Below, one piece after another: positions 55,741-64,000 of a DNA stretch of 64,000 nucleotides. Numbering within the stretch: position 1 is the stretch's first letter; each line of letters starts with the position of its first letter. The notes under the pieces are model-generated. The model searched no databases. It saw only the letters and a list, made by a program, of their open reading frames with translations, and was not told the DNA's origin. Both the position numbers and the translations under genes were made by a program. The stretch spans positions 1,552,501 through 1,616,500 of the forward strand of contig NZ_LN824141.1 of the NCBI RefSeq assembly GCF_000953715.1, written 5' to 3'. Source of the DNA: Defluviitoga tunisiensis. GTDB lineage: Bacteria > Thermotogota > Thermotogae > Petrotogales > Petrotogaceae.

Positions 55741-56790
55741 TTGCCATCAATTGCAGTAATACCCGGAGACGGAATTGGACCAGAAGTCGTTAATGAAGGG
55801 CTTAAAATATTTAATTATTTCAATAATGAATACAATTTAAACTTTAAATTTGAAGAATTCAATTTGGGAGCAAAAAGATACTTAAAGAACGGGGAATTAA
55901 TTCCAGAATCTATCTTAAAAAAATTGGAAACATTTGATGCCATATATCTTGGAGCAGTTGGAGATCCTCAAGTACCAGCTGGAATTTTAGAACATGGAAT
56001 ACTTTTGAAACTTCGATTCCATTTTGATCAATATGTCAATCTTAGACCAATTAAATTATTAAATAATCGTTTTTCCCCCTTAAAAAATAAAGGAGTAGAA
56101 GAAATTAATTTTACGGTTGTTCGTGAAAATACAGAAGGACTTTATGCAGGAATTGGAGGATTCCTAAAAAAAGGAACTGCTGATGAAGTTGCTATACAAG
56201 AAATGGTTTCTACAAGAAAAGGGGTAGAAAGAATTATTAGATACGCATTTGAATATGCAAATAAAACAAATGGGAAAGTTACTTTATGTGACAAGAGTAA
56301 TGTTTTAACTTATTCTCATAATCTTTGGTTAAGAGTATTCGAAGAAGTAAAAACCGAATATCCAAATATTAAAACAGACCATTATTACGTTGATGCTATA
56401 ACCATGAAAATGGTTAGAAATCCAGAACTATTTGATGTCATCGTAACTTGTAATATGTTTGGAGACATTATTACCGATTTAGGAGCAGAGCTACAAGGAG
56501 GTATGGGATTAGCTGCATCTGCAAACATAAACCCTGACACAGTATCTATGTTCGAACCAATTCATGGTTCTGCACCAGATATTGCTGGTAAAGGAATTGC
56601 TAATCCTATAGCGGCTATTTTAGCTGTTTCTATGATGCTTGAATATTTCCATAGAGATGATTTATCTGAAAAAATTGAAAATGCAATAAAAATCATTATT
56701 GAAGAAAATAAATTAACGCCTGATATGGGAGGAAAACTCACAACACAAGAAGTTGGGGATGAGATATTAAAAGTTTTAAAAAGAGGGTGA
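55741..56790 (+). CDS. leuB: 3-isopropylmalate dehydrogenase
   Basis: About 349 aa. [18 protein letters not shown] at the start. The substrate loop, [20 protein letters not shown], is the actinobacterial-type LeuB variant and has no Ser/Asn isocitrate pair. [46 protein letters not shown] and [14 protein letters not shown] follow. Expected to act on isopropylmalate and on methylmalate from the citramalate route. Start TTG 55741 after GGGAGG; an apparent ATG further upstream lies inside leuD. Confidence 0.92.
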   Translation: MPSIAVIPGDGIGPEVVNEGLKIFNYFNNEYNLNFKFEEFNLGAKRYLKNGELIPESILKKLETFDAIYLGAVGDPQVPAGILEHGILLKLRFHFDQYVNLRPIKLLNNRFSPLKNKGVEEINFTVVRENTEGLYAGIGGFLKKGTADEVAIQEMVSTRKGVERIIRYAFEYANKTNGKVTLCDKSNVLTYSHNLWLRVFEEVKTEYPNIKTDHYYVDAITMKMVRNPELFDVIVTCNMFGDIITDLGAELQGGMGLAASANINPDTVSMFEPIHGSAPDIAGKGIANPIAAILAVSMMLEYFHRDDLSEKIENAIKIIIEENKLTPDMGGKLTTQEVGDEILKVLKRG

Positions 56791-58391
56791 TTCATATTTT
56801 TGAACCTATACTTTTTGATACAACACTAAGAGATGGGAGTCAAAGCGAAGGAGTTTCATTTTCAATTGGTGATAAAATTAAAATTGCTCAAAGATTAGAC
56901 GATTACGGAATTCACTATATTGAAGGTGGATGGCCCGGATCTAATCCAAAAGACGAAGAATTTTTTGTAAAAGCTCAAAATTTAAATTTAAAAAACACTG
57001 AACTAGTAGCCTTCAGCTCTACAAAAAAGATTGGAATTAATGTTGAAAACGATGTCAACATTAATAAACTTATTACTGCTGGGGTAAAAACTGTAACAAT
57101 ATTTGCAAAAAGCTGGGACTTTCACGTGATTGAAGCTTTAAATATCTCTTGTGAAGAAAATTTAAAACTTATTGAAGACACAATAAAATATTTAAAATAT
57201 AACGGAATGAATGTTTTTTTTGATGCAGAACATTTTTTTGATGGGTTCAATCATAATGCAAAGTATGCAATGAAAACTCTTCAGGTTGCTCAAGATTCTG
57301 GTGCATCTACAATTATACTATGTGACACTAATGGAGGACAAATTCCCTCAAGAGTTCGAGAAATAATTAAAACCGTTAAAAAAGAGATTAATGTTCCATT
57401 AGGAATACACGCCCACAACGATTCCGGTTTAGCTGTAGCAAATAGTTTAGTTGCTCTTGAAGAAGGTGTAGAACAAATTCAAGGGACCATCGGTGGGTTA
57501 GGAGAAAGGTGTGGAAATACCGATCTTTCAATCCTTATTCCCATTTTAAAGTTCAAATATAATTTACCATTAACTTCTATAAAAATCGATAAAACAACCT
57601 CTATTTATAATTTTGTTATGGAAATTGCAAACTTAACTCCAGAAAATAGGAAACCTTTTGTTGGAAGAAGTGCCTTTACACACAAAGGGGGTGTTCATGT
57701 TAGTGCAATCATTAAAAATCCACTTACTTATGAACATATACCTCCAGAAGCCGTTGGAAACGAAAGAAGGATACTAGTATCAGAATTGTCTGGAAAAAGT
57801 AATTTAAAATCTAAAATAGAAGAATTAGGTTTTGATGCTTCTAAATTTTCCGAAAGCCAAATTAAAAGTTTGACCTCAAAAATAAAAGAATATGAACATC
57901 AAGGATACCAATTTGAAGGTGCGGACGCCTCTTTAAAATTGCTAATTATGCGGGAATTTTATGATTATGTTCCAGATTTTCAAGTTGAAAATTTCAAGAT
58001 TCTTAGCTACAATTTTGGCGAGGAAACAAGCACTGAAGCAGTGATTAAATTAAAAGTTAAGGACAAAGTAGTACATGCGGTTTCTGAAGGAGATGGACCC
58101 GTAAATGCTTTGGACTACGCATTAAGAAAAGCATTAGAAGATTTCTTCCCTATTTTAAAAGATATAAAACTTATAGATTATAAAGTACGTGTTTTGGATA
58201 GTTCTTCAGGTACCGCTTCAAAAGTACGTGTACTAATTGAAACTAAAGATTCTGAAAGAACTTGGACAACTGTTGGCGTTTCATCAAATATTATTGAAGC
58301 AAGTTGGGATGCCTTAATTGATAGTATTGAATATGGTTTATATATTAACAATTGTTCCGAAACAAAAAGTTATTCTAACATTAAAATGTAG
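56787..58391 (+). CDS. cimA: Citramalate synthase
   Basis: Condenses pyruvate and acetyl-CoA to (R)-citramalate, giving threonine-independent 2-oxobutyrate for isoleucine. 534 aa. [17 protein letters not shown] at the start, YIEGGWPGSNPKDEEFF near 43 (the GGWPGSNPKD block is the CimA hallmark), DAEHFFDGFNHN near 145, GIHAHNDSGLAVANSL near 206, FVGRSAFTHKGGVHVSA, and a C-terminal LeuA-like allosteric domain. GTG 56787 overlaps the leuB stop by 4 bases (GTGA). Confidence 0.95.
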   Translation: MIHIFEPILFDTTLRDGSQSEGVSFSIGDKIKIAQRLDDYGIHYIEGGWPGSNPKDEEFFVKAQNLNLKNTELVAFSSTKKIGINVENDVNINKLITAGVKTVTIFAKSWDFHVIEALNISCEENLKLIEDTIKYLKYNGMNVFFDAEHFFDGFNHNAKYAMKTLQVAQDSGASTIILCDTNGGQIPSRVREIIKTVKKEINVPLGIHAHNDSGLAVANSLVALEEGVEQIQGTIGGLGERCGNTDLSILIPILKFKYNLPLTSIKIDKTTSIYNFVMEIANLTPENRKPFVGRSAFTHKGGVHVSAIIKNPLTYEHIPPEAVGNERRILVSELSGKSNLKSKIEELGFDASKFSESQIKSLTSKIKEYEHQGYQFEGADASLKLLIMREFYDYVPDFQVENFKILSYNFGEETSTEAVIKLKVKDKVVHAVSEGDGPVNALDYALRKALEDFFPILKDIKLIDYKVRVLDSSSGTASKVRVLIETKDSERTWTTVGVSSNIIEASWDALIDSIEYGLYINNCSETKSYSNIKM

Positions 58392-58420
58392 ATAAAATTA
58401 GCTAAGAAGGGCGGATTAAG

Positions 58421-59608
58421 ATGGTAGAAAATATTTTTGCTGATCGAATGAATAATGTCCCTAAATCGTTCATTCGTGAAATTCTTAAGGTAATAGACGA
58501 TCCAGAAATTATTTCATTTGCTGGAGGATTACCAAATAAAGAACTATTCCCTATTGATGAAATTAGGAATGCATCTAATTATCAATTTGAATTTTACGGA
58601 AGTGAAGTCTTGCAATACAGCACGACGGAGGGATATCTTCCTTTAAGAGAGTTTATTGCAGAAAGGTATAACAAAAATAAAGGATTAAATATTTCTGCTG
58701 ATAATGTATTAATCACCCATGGTTCTCAGCAAGCACTTGATCTTATTGGAAAAGTTTTTCTTAATGATAACGACCCAGTAGCAATAGAAGAACCTGGTTA
58801 TCTTGGGGCGATCCAATGCTTATCGGTTTTTTCCAAAAAATTTGTTCCTATAACTCTTGACGAGGATGGTCTAAATTGCAACGAACTAAGAACTGCTTGT
58901 GAACAATTCTCACCCAAAATAATTTACACCGTACCTAATTTTCAGAATCCAACAGGTATTTCTTACTCTATTGAAAAAAGAGAAACAATTGTTAATATAT
59001 TGAAAAAACATCGTACCTTTATAATTGAAGATGATCCTTATGGAGAGTTAAGATATGAAGGAAAAGAAGCAGACTCCTTTGGAAAATTATTACCAAATCA
59101 AACAATACTTCTTGGTTCATTCTCGAAAATTATTGCTCCGGGATTTAGAATCGGATGGTTAATTGCACCTGATAATATAATGGATAAATTAGTAATTGCC
59201 AAACAAGCAGCTGATCTACACTCAAATTATGTTGGTCAAAGAATAATATATCAATATTTGAAAGACACAGATCTAGATAAACACATTTCTGATATAAAGA
59301 AAACTTACAACTCCCAAAGAGTGGCAATGATTGAAAGCATTGAAAAATTTTTCCCAAAATCTGTGAAATACACAAAACCTGTAGGCGGTATGTTTTTATG
59401 GGTTACTTTACCCAATAATATTGCTGCTACCGAGCTATTAAATCATTCTATAAAACAAAAGGTAGCTTTTGTCCCTGGTGATCCTTTTTATGTAGGAAAA
59501 TCTAATGTAAATACCCTAAGATTAAATTATTCTTGCTCAGATGAAAAAACTATTAAAGAAGGAATTAAAAGACTATCTGTTTGTATAAAACAATTAACTA
59601 CAATTTAG
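58421..59608 (+). CDS. PLP aminotransferase, LysN/2-aminoadipate type; probable branched-chain transaminase
   Basis: 395 aa, class I/II fold type I. FAGGLPNKELFPIDEI near residue 32, LITHGSQQALDLIGKVF near 100, VPNFQNPTGISYS near 168, EDDPYGELRYEG near 203 and the PLP Lys in LLGSFSKIIAPGFRIGWL near 228. Relatives include alpha-aminoadipate, aromatic and broad-range aminotransferases. It is the last gene of the ilv-leu operon and no ilvE-type enzyme (fold type IV) is in the window. Final transamination of Val, Leu and Ile is therefore the likely role (inference from context). ATG follows AAGGGCGG. Confidence 0.85.
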   Translation: MVENIFADRMNNVPKSFIREILKVIDDPEIISFAGGLPNKELFPIDEIRNASNYQFEFYGSEVLQYSTTEGYLPLREFIAERYNKNKGLNISADNVLITHGSQQALDLIGKVFLNDNDPVAIEEPGYLGAIQCLSVFSKKFVPITLDEDGLNCNELRTACEQFSPKIIYTVPNFQNPTGISYSIEKRETIVNILKKHRTFIIEDDPYGELRYEGKEADSFGKLLPNQTILLGSFSKIIAPGFRIGWLIAPDNIMDKLVIAKQAADLHSNYVGQRIIYQYLKDTDLDKHISDIKKTYNSQRVAMIESIEKFFPKSVKYTKPVGGMFLWVTLPNNIAATELLNHSIKQKVAFVPGDPFYVGKSNVNTLRLNYSCSDEKTIKEGIKRLSVCIKQLTTI

Positions 59609-59615
59609 ATACTGT

Positions 59616-60056
59616 TCAATTACGCTTATTTACTTTTTTTGTGTAGACATCTTTTAATCCCAGAAAAAATATAATAACTCCAAATATGATTCCTAAGGTT
59701 ATGTTTCTTAAACTGGATATTAAATACCCAAACGAAAGAGCATTCAGAATCCATGAAATCAATAAAAATATGTCTATACCGTACAGACTTTTTAAAGTAG
59801 CAAAAATTGCTGAAAAATTCATTGAAACATAAAAAATAGATGGATTAAATGAATTTAAATAACTAAAAAATGAAAAAATTATAGATATTAACAACAAAAC
59901 ATTACTAAGCTTATTATAATGCTTTTTTATATAACAAAATATTAGCATAAGAACAAGGAAAACTGTTGAAAAAATCCAATAAGAAAGGTTAACAAAAAAA
60001 TATCCGATAACGATATTTACAAAACAAAAAATTAATAAGGATGTCACTTTTTTCAC
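59616..60056 (-). CDS. Small integral membrane protein, unknown function
   Basis: 146 aa with about five hydrophobic segments (for example IVIGYFFVNLSYWIFSTVFL, LLLISIIFSFFSYL and IIFGVIIFFLGL) and a basic C-terminal tail (KDVYTKKVNKRN). I recognise no family. It is convergent with the aminotransferase gene only 7 bases away and follows gdhA on the minus strand beyond a terminator. The ATG 60056 is preceded by AAAGAGGTG. Confidence 0.6.
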   Translation of the reverse strand: MKKVTSLLIFCFVNIVIGYFFVNLSYWIFSTVFLVLMLIFCYIKKHYNKLSNVLLLISIIFSFFSYLNSFNPSIFYVSMNFSAIFATLKSLYGIDIFLLISWILNALSFGYLISSLRNITLGIIFGVIIFFLGLKDVYTKKVNKRN

Positions 60057-60112
60057 CTCTTTTTCCTAAAAAACTATCTTATGAATTATATCAAAAATTA
60101 CTAATTAATTAA

Positions 60113-60157
60113 ATCAAATTATCCCTTTCTTTTTTATGAAGAAAGGGATAATTTGAT
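60113..60157 (-). terminator. Terminator after gdhA
   Basis: 19-bp stem (ATCAAATTATCCCTTTCTT and complement) with a 7-nt loop, 30 bases after the gdhA stop; T-rich on the minus-strand exit side. Confidence 0.88.
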
Positions 60158-60186
60158 ATCAACTGTACTTTAGTACTTTATCCTTA

Positions 60187-61482
60187 TCAGGGGTAAATAC
60201 CTCTCAATTTAGTAGCAGTCGCAACTCTATCTATAGCCTTAATATATGCAGCTGTTCTCATATCAATCTCATATTTTTCCATTGTTTTAATAACATCGTA
60301 AAAAGCGCTAGTCATCTTCTTATGTAGGGCTTTTCTGACATCTTCTAATTCCCAAAAATCCCACTGCATACCCTGCAGCCATTCAAAATATGAAACAGTG
60401 ACTCCACCAGAATTAGCTAGAAAATCAGGAACTATAAAAACATTTTTGGATAATAAAATTTCATCAGCTTCAGGAGTTAAAGGACCATTTGCACCTTCTA
60501 CTATTAATTTTGCTTGAATATCTTTACTGTTATCAATTGTAATTGCGTTTTCCATAGCACAAGGAGAAAGTATATCTACATTCAACATTAGTAATTCTTC
60601 ATTTGATATTTCTTTATATCCTTCTTCGTTAACTTCTAATAATAATTTTTTTCTATTTTTTGTTCTTTCCATTAAAGCTCTAATTTCAGCAGCTGTAAAT
60701 CCATGTTCTTTATATAATCCACCACTAACATCTGAAATAGCAATTAACCTCATCTTGGATTCCTCAGTTAATGTCAAAGCTAGATTAGAACCAACATTTC
60801 CAAAACCTTGAATAGCAACTGTAATTTCTTCATCTTTCTTATTTAATTTACCTTTATCTCTTAAATAATTCACTGCTTCTTGCAGACAAATATTAATACC
60901 CCTTCCAGTGGCTTCTGTTCGTCCAACCGACCCACCTATTTCCACTGGCTTACCAGTAACAATTCCTAAAGAAGTATGCCCTTTACTCATCGAATAGGTA
61001 TCCATATACCATGACATTACTTGTCCATCTGTATTTACATCAGGAGCAGGAATGTCAATTTCTTCTCCTAAAATTACTTGTATTTCATAAAAAAATCTTC
61101 TTGACAATCTCTCAAGTTCTGAAAATGATAACTGACTAGGCTCGACAGTAACTCCACCTTTAGCCCCACCATAAGGAATATTTACAACTGCCGATTTCCA
61201 AGTCATCCAAAAAGCTAAAGCCTTTACCTCATCTAACGTAACATTTTGATGATATCTGATTCCCCCTTTGGCGGGTCCCAAAGTCATATTGTGTTGAACC
61301 CTATATCCTGTAAAAACCTTAGTAGTTCCATCATCCATACGCACTGGGAAATTGACAATTAACTCCCTTTTAGGTTTTACTAAAACTTCTCTAAGATTTG
61401 GATCTAAACCCATAATACTAGCAGCTCTGTCAAATTGCTTAACTGCATTGTCAAACATACTTACTCTTTTTTCTTCCTGCAT
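60187..61482 (-). CDS. gdhA: Glutamate dehydrogenase
   Basis: Reductively aminates 2-oxoglutarate to glutamate. 431 aa, the hexameric class found in thermophiles. GPAKGGIRYHQNVTLDEVKALAFWMTWKSAVVNIPYGGAKGG holds the substrate and catalytic Lys residues (about 71-112). PAPDVNTDGQVMSWYMDTYS is near 144, and the Rossmann loop is VAIQGFGNVGSNLAL near 218. PDFLANSGGVTVSYFEWLQ follows. ATG follows GGGAGG, 60 nt after the -10-like box of a dispersed repeat. It links the 2-oxoglutarate-forming operon with arginine and proline synthesis. Confidence 0.96.
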   Translation of the reverse strand: MQEEKRVSMFDNAVKQFDRAASIMGLDPNLREVLVKPKRELIVNFPVRMDDGTTKVFTGYRVQHNMTLGPAKGGIRYHQNVTLDEVKALAFWMTWKSAVVNIPYGGAKGGVTVEPSQLSFSELERLSRRFFYEIQVILGEEIDIPAPDVNTDGQVMSWYMDTYSMSKGHTSLGIVTGKPVEIGGSVGRTEATGRGINICLQEAVNYLRDKGKLNKKDEEITVAIQGFGNVGSNLALTLTEESKMRLIAISDVSGGLYKEHGFTAAEIRALMERTKNRKKLLLEVNEEGYKEISNEELLMLNVDILSPCAMENAITIDNSKDIQAKLIVEGANGPLTPEADEILLSKNVFIVPDFLANSGGVTVSYFEWLQGMQWDFWELEDVRKALHKKMTSAFYDVIKTMEKYEIDMRTAAYIKAIDRVATATKLRGIYP

Positions 61483-61510
61483 ACTACTACCTCCCTTTTA
61501 AAAACCTATT

Positions 61511-61678
61511 TTATCCACTTTAGAAATTCTAAAACCTACATTTTATAAGTGTTTTTGAATTGAATTTTTTCAAAAACATCCTCACAGTTCTACAGCTCAC
61601 TAATTCTTAATTTTTTAAATTTTTTGGTACTTGTACCAAAAAAGTGGGAGGGTTCCACCCTGAACCCATTATAAATTC
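61511..61678 (-). repeat. Dispersed upstream repeat, copy G (before gdhA)
   Basis: Minus strand: GAATTTATAATGGGTTCAGG, TTTTTTGGTACAAGTACCAA, AAATTAAGAATTAGTGAGC, AGAACTGTGAGGATGTTTTT, TTATAAAATGTAGG (box TATAAA 61542-61547) and TTTTAGAATTTCTAAAGTGG. It has the best-preserved central palindrome, and the box is 60 nt before gdhA. Confidence 0.85.
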
Positions 61679-61943
61679 AAAAACCTATTATTGATTACAT
61701 AAAAATATAATATAAATTCTATTTATATTTTGACTTATAATTTATTTAGATATAAAACTCCAACTCTAAATTTAAAAAAACGAAATAATTCGTTTGTTTT
61801 ATTTCTAACTGCTACTATTTTATCATTTTTAAACAAAGATTTATTATAATTTTCAATATTTAATTTATTTTTTTGACGAGATTTTTTAATCAAAAAACTA
61901 TGCTATAATTATTTTAGATCTCATTAATGTGGAGTTGATTATT
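61679..61943. other. Divergent intergenic region between gdhA repeat and ECF sigma gene
   Basis: AT-rich. It contains an extended -10 (TGCTATAAT, box at 61904-61909) facing the sigma-factor gene. I see no clear ECF-type GGAAC/CGTC autoregulatory promoter. Confidence 0.45.
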
Positions 61944-62504
61944 TTGAACGACGAAAAATTTATTGAAGCTTTAAAAAATAAAGATCAAAAAGCTTTTAAA
62001 ATCTTATATGATGAATATGCACCAAAAATTTATGGTATATTGAAAAATTACGTAAGGCCTAATGAAATAGAAGATGCTCTTCAAGAGGTTTTTTTAAGAA
62101 TAATTCGTGGAATTAATAATTTTGAAGGACGTTCAAAATTATCTACCTGGATCTATAGAATAGCTGTAAATGTTGGAAAAAATTATTCTAGGAGTTATAG
62201 TAAAGAAGTTGAAAAACCTATGGATTTAGATAGTGATGAACCAGAAAATTTTAGCGTACAACCTATTTCTGAAACAAACGTTAAAAAAGAAGCTTTCAAC
62301 GACATTAATTATCAAATTATCTTAAATATAATGGAACAACTTGATAAAGACGAAAGGTTACTTATTAAATTACGTGACATAGATGGCTTAAGCTACAATG
62401 AAATTGCCGAAATAACTGATCTTCCTCTAGGCACCGTAAAAAGTAAACTTCATTATGCAAGAAAAAAACTTAAAAAACTAATTGAGGAGGCGAATTTAAT
62501 ATGA
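61944..62504 (+). CDS. ECF-type RNA polymerase sigma factor (RpoE/SigW-like)
   Basis: About 186 aa. Region 2 comprises AFKILYDEYAPKIYGILKNY, then EDALQEVFLRIIRGINNFEG and the STWIYRIAVNVGKN block that contacts the -10. Region 4 is LRDIDGLSYNEIAEITDLPLGTVKSKLHYARKKL, contacting the -35. Start placed at TTG 61944 after GGAG; GTG 61929 opens the frame earlier. The next two small genes are tightly coupled (ATGA overlaps) and probably act in its control. Confidence 0.9.
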   Translation: MNDEKFIEALKNKDQKAFKILYDEYAPKIYGILKNYVRPNEIEDALQEVFLRIIRGINNFEGRSKLSTWIYRIAVNVGKNYSRSYSKEVEKPMDLDSDEPENFSVQPISETNVKKEAFNDINYQIILNIMEQLDKDERLLIKLRDIDGLSYNEIAEITDLPLGTVKSKLHYARKKLKKLIEEANLI

Positions 62505-62689
62505 ATGAAAAAAATGAACAGATGTGGCTTGATTATCTTGATGGTCTATTGAAAGAAAATCAAGTAAATGACTATTGCAAAAAATTAGCTAATCTATATT
62601 ATAGATTAATTAACTGTTATTTTTCATGTGAATCTAATACAGTAGAAAAGGTAAAACATAAACTAGTTTCACAAAAATATGGAAGGTGA
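62501..62689 (+). CDS. Small protein in ECF operon, possible reduced anti-sigma factor
   Basis: 62 aa. It overlaps the sigma gene by 4 bases (ATGA) and the next gene's ribosome-binding site. The sequence (LDYLDGLLKENQVNDYCKKL...) resembles only the first helices of zinc-type anti-sigma domains. No HxxxCxxC motif and no transmembrane segment is seen. Position is the main evidence for an anti-sigma role, so confidence in function is low; that it is translated is likely from the coupling. Confidence 0.5.
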   Translation: MNEKNEQMWLDYLDGLLKENQVNDYCKKLANLYYRLINCYFSCESNTVEKVKHKLVSQKYGR

Positions 62690-62694
62690 ATATT

Positions 62695-63141
62695 GTGAAA
62701 GAAATAATGGATGTTATAGATATAGATGATGAATATATTTACTTAAAAACTTTAAGGACAGAGGCGTGTAATAGTTGTTCAGTAAGAAGCGGATGTTATA
62801 TATTAGGTGGTTCTAATGAACTCAAGTTAAAAGCTAAGAGAATAGAAAATATTGACTTTCAAATTGGTGACAAAGTTATCGTGGAGTTACCAAATGTTCC
62901 AGTTGTCAAATTGTCTTTCTTAGCATATGGACTACCTTTAATAACTTTTTTAACCATAGTTATAATTCTATATTTATTAAATTTTTCTGACTTAATGTCT
63001 TTTTTAATAGGTTTAGCCGGAACATGCATAACTTATTTATTTGTAAAATTTTATGATAATAAAAAGATACAAAATAAGTATCTTCCCACAATTATTGAAA
63101 AATATGACAAAAATCAAAATATAAATAATACTATTTTATAA
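62695..63141 (+). CDS. RseC/MucC-family membrane protein
   Basis: About 148 aa. The N-terminal domain carries the RseC cysteine pattern ACNSCSVRSGCYILGG (about residues 22-37), then a beta-rich stretch (IGDKVIVELP). Two transmembrane helices follow (roughly SFLAYGLPLITFLTIVIILY and SFLIGLAGTCITYLFV). RseC proteins modulate sigma-E activity or Rnf/SoxR reduction, and next to an ECF sigma gene the former is the simpler reading. GTG 62695 follows GGAAGGTG. Confidence 0.82.
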   Translation: MKEIMDVIDIDDEYIYLKTLRTEACNSCSVRSGCYILGGSNELKLKAKRIENIDFQIGDKVIVELPNVPVVKLSFLAYGLPLITFLTIVIILYLLNFSDLMSFLIGLAGTCITYLFVKFYDNKKIQNKYLPTIIEKYDKNQNINNTIL

Positions 63142-63177
63142 AAATACTCTGGCAACGATTATAGCCAGAGTATTTTT
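63140..63177. terminator. Bidirectional terminator between RseC-like and ABC ATPase genes
   Basis: AAAAATACTCTGGC pairs perfectly with GCCAGAGTATTTTT around a 10-nt loop, between convergent genes. Confidence 0.92.
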
Positions 63178-63197
63178 ATAATTAAATAAAACAATAA

Positions 63198-64000
63198 TTA
63201 AATTTTAAATTGACCAGGAAAAAAACATGAAACATAATGATTTTCTTCAACTTCATTCAATGGTGGTTCTTCTTTTGAACAAACTTCTTTTGCAATAGGA
63301 CATCGAGGATGAAATCTACAACCTTTTGGAGGATTTAATGGACTAGGAACATCTCCTTCCAAAACCACTCTTTTCTTCTTAACTTCCGGATCAGGAATAG
63401 GTATAGCAGACATTAAAGACACAGTATACGGATGTAATGGATTATCAAAAAGATCCTTCTTAGTTGATAATTCCGCGATTTTCCCTAAATACATTACTGC
63501 AATTTTGTCGCTAATATGCTTAACAACAGCCAAGTCATGAGCTATAAATACAAAAGTTAAGCCATATTCTTTCTTTAAATCAACCAATAAATTTATAATT
63601 TGTGATTGGATAGACACATCTAATGCAGAAACTGCTTCATCTGAAATTATTAGTTTAGGATTAACTGCAAGGGCTCGAGCAATACCGATTCTTTGTCTTT
63701 GACCACCCGAAAACTGATGTGGATAACGATAAATATAATCTTTAGATAAACCCACAATTTCCATTAAATGTGCAACTCGATCACGTATTTCATTGTTTGA
63801 ACCCATTTTGTTCACTTTCATTCCTTCACCAATAATTTCAATAATTCTAAGTCTAGGATTCAATGAAGAATAGGGATCTTGAAAAATTACTTGGGCATTT
63901 TTTCTAAAATATCTTCTTTTTTCAGTAAGATTATTCAACAAATTTTGCCTTATACCAGTTGCTCCCTGCTTAAAATAAATATCGGCATACTTTCTATCGA
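63198..64000 (-). CDS. Oligopeptide/dipeptide ABC transporter ATP-binding protein, OppF/DppF type (N-terminus outside window)
   Basis: Energises uptake of peptides, or of sugars as is common for Opp-type systems in Thermotogota. The frame is open to the window edge; Walker A lies beyond it. Visible are the Q-loop VIFQDPYSSLNPR, signature FSGGQRQRIGIARAL, Walker B KLIISDEAVSALD, and the C-terminal oligopeptide-type domain with GCRFHPRCP and later Cys residues (VCSKE, YVSCFFPG), typical of OppD/OppF. An in-frame TTG near 63941 is not the true start because coding continues upstream. It ends at the bidirectional terminator. Confidence 0.93.
   Translation of the reverse strand, partial: DRKYADIYFKQGATGIRQNLLNNLTEKRRYFRKNAQVIFQDPYSSLNPRLRIIEIIGEGMKVNKMGSNNEIRDRVAHLMEIVGLSKDYIYRYPHQFSGGQRQRIGIARALAVNPKLIISDEAVSALDVSIQSQIINLLVDLKKEYGLTFVFIAHDLAVVKHISDKIAVMYLGKIAELSTKKDLFDNPLHPYTVSLMSAIPIPDPEVKKKRVVLEGDVPSPLNPPKGCRFHPRCPIAKEVCSKEEPPLNEVEENHYVSCFFPGQFKI

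Overview
The window is about 30% G+C and carries single-copy housekeeping genes, a large amino-acid block, sugar and glycogen enzymes and two tRNAs. There are no rRNAs and no complete insertion sequence. The protein flavour fits an anaerobic fermenting bacterium of the Thermotogota, probably the Petrotogaceae (Petrotoga/Defluviitoga-like). This placement is inferred from protein character, very low G+C and many TTG/GTG starts; no search was run.

Layout. 1-3.2 kb: end of a sugar ABC ATPase, a solitary Cas6 and a phosphofructokinase of the PPi-dependent type. 3.2-5.2 kb: DacB and a TetR regulator (minus). 5.2-6.4 kb: a gene-free AT-rich stretch. 6.4-10.6 kb: PatB/MalY, Fhs and FolD. 10.6-16.9 kb (minus): Xer-type recombinase, phosphohexomutase, glycogen debranching enzyme and purine permease. 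17.0-19.45 kb: a 2.4-kb segment of poorly known genes with an IS200/IS605-like relic, bounded by a 16-bp direct repeat. 19.5-30.7 kb (minus): eno, pyrH, tsf, coaD, mnmA, an Rrf2 regulator, a LysM/3D lipoprotein, DUF2225, ftsY, a GH13 amylase and a GT26 glycosyltransferase. 31.0-32.6 kb: trigger factor, tRNA-Asp and tRNA-Cys.

32.8-46.0 kb (minus) is one continuous block: argJ-argB-argD, argG, argH-argC, then a NifV-like synthase, a LeuC/LeuD-type hydro-lyase, an isocitrate-dehydrogenase-type enzyme and proB. Read together it makes 2-oxoglutarate/glutamate from acetyl-CoA and oxaloacetate, then feeds arginine and proline. 46.1-59.6 kb (plus) is pheA followed by the branched-chain operon ilvD-ilvB-ilvN-ilvC-leuA-leuC-leuD-leuB-cimA plus an aminotransferase, in which isoleucine is made through citramalate. 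The right end has glutamate dehydrogenase, an ECF sigma / RseC-like cassette and the C-terminal part of an oligopeptide ABC ATPase.

The most unusual signal is a family of seven dispersed repeats of about 165 bp. They lie directly upstream of fhs, folD, tsf, ftsY, argH, argG and gdhA, always in the gene's orientation, with a -10-like box 54-60 nt before each start codon. They look like portable promoter/leader modules. The second is a structured leader in front of argJ, with a strong promoter, mutually exclusive terminator and antiterminator stems, and a small ORF carrying an Arg-codon cluster.
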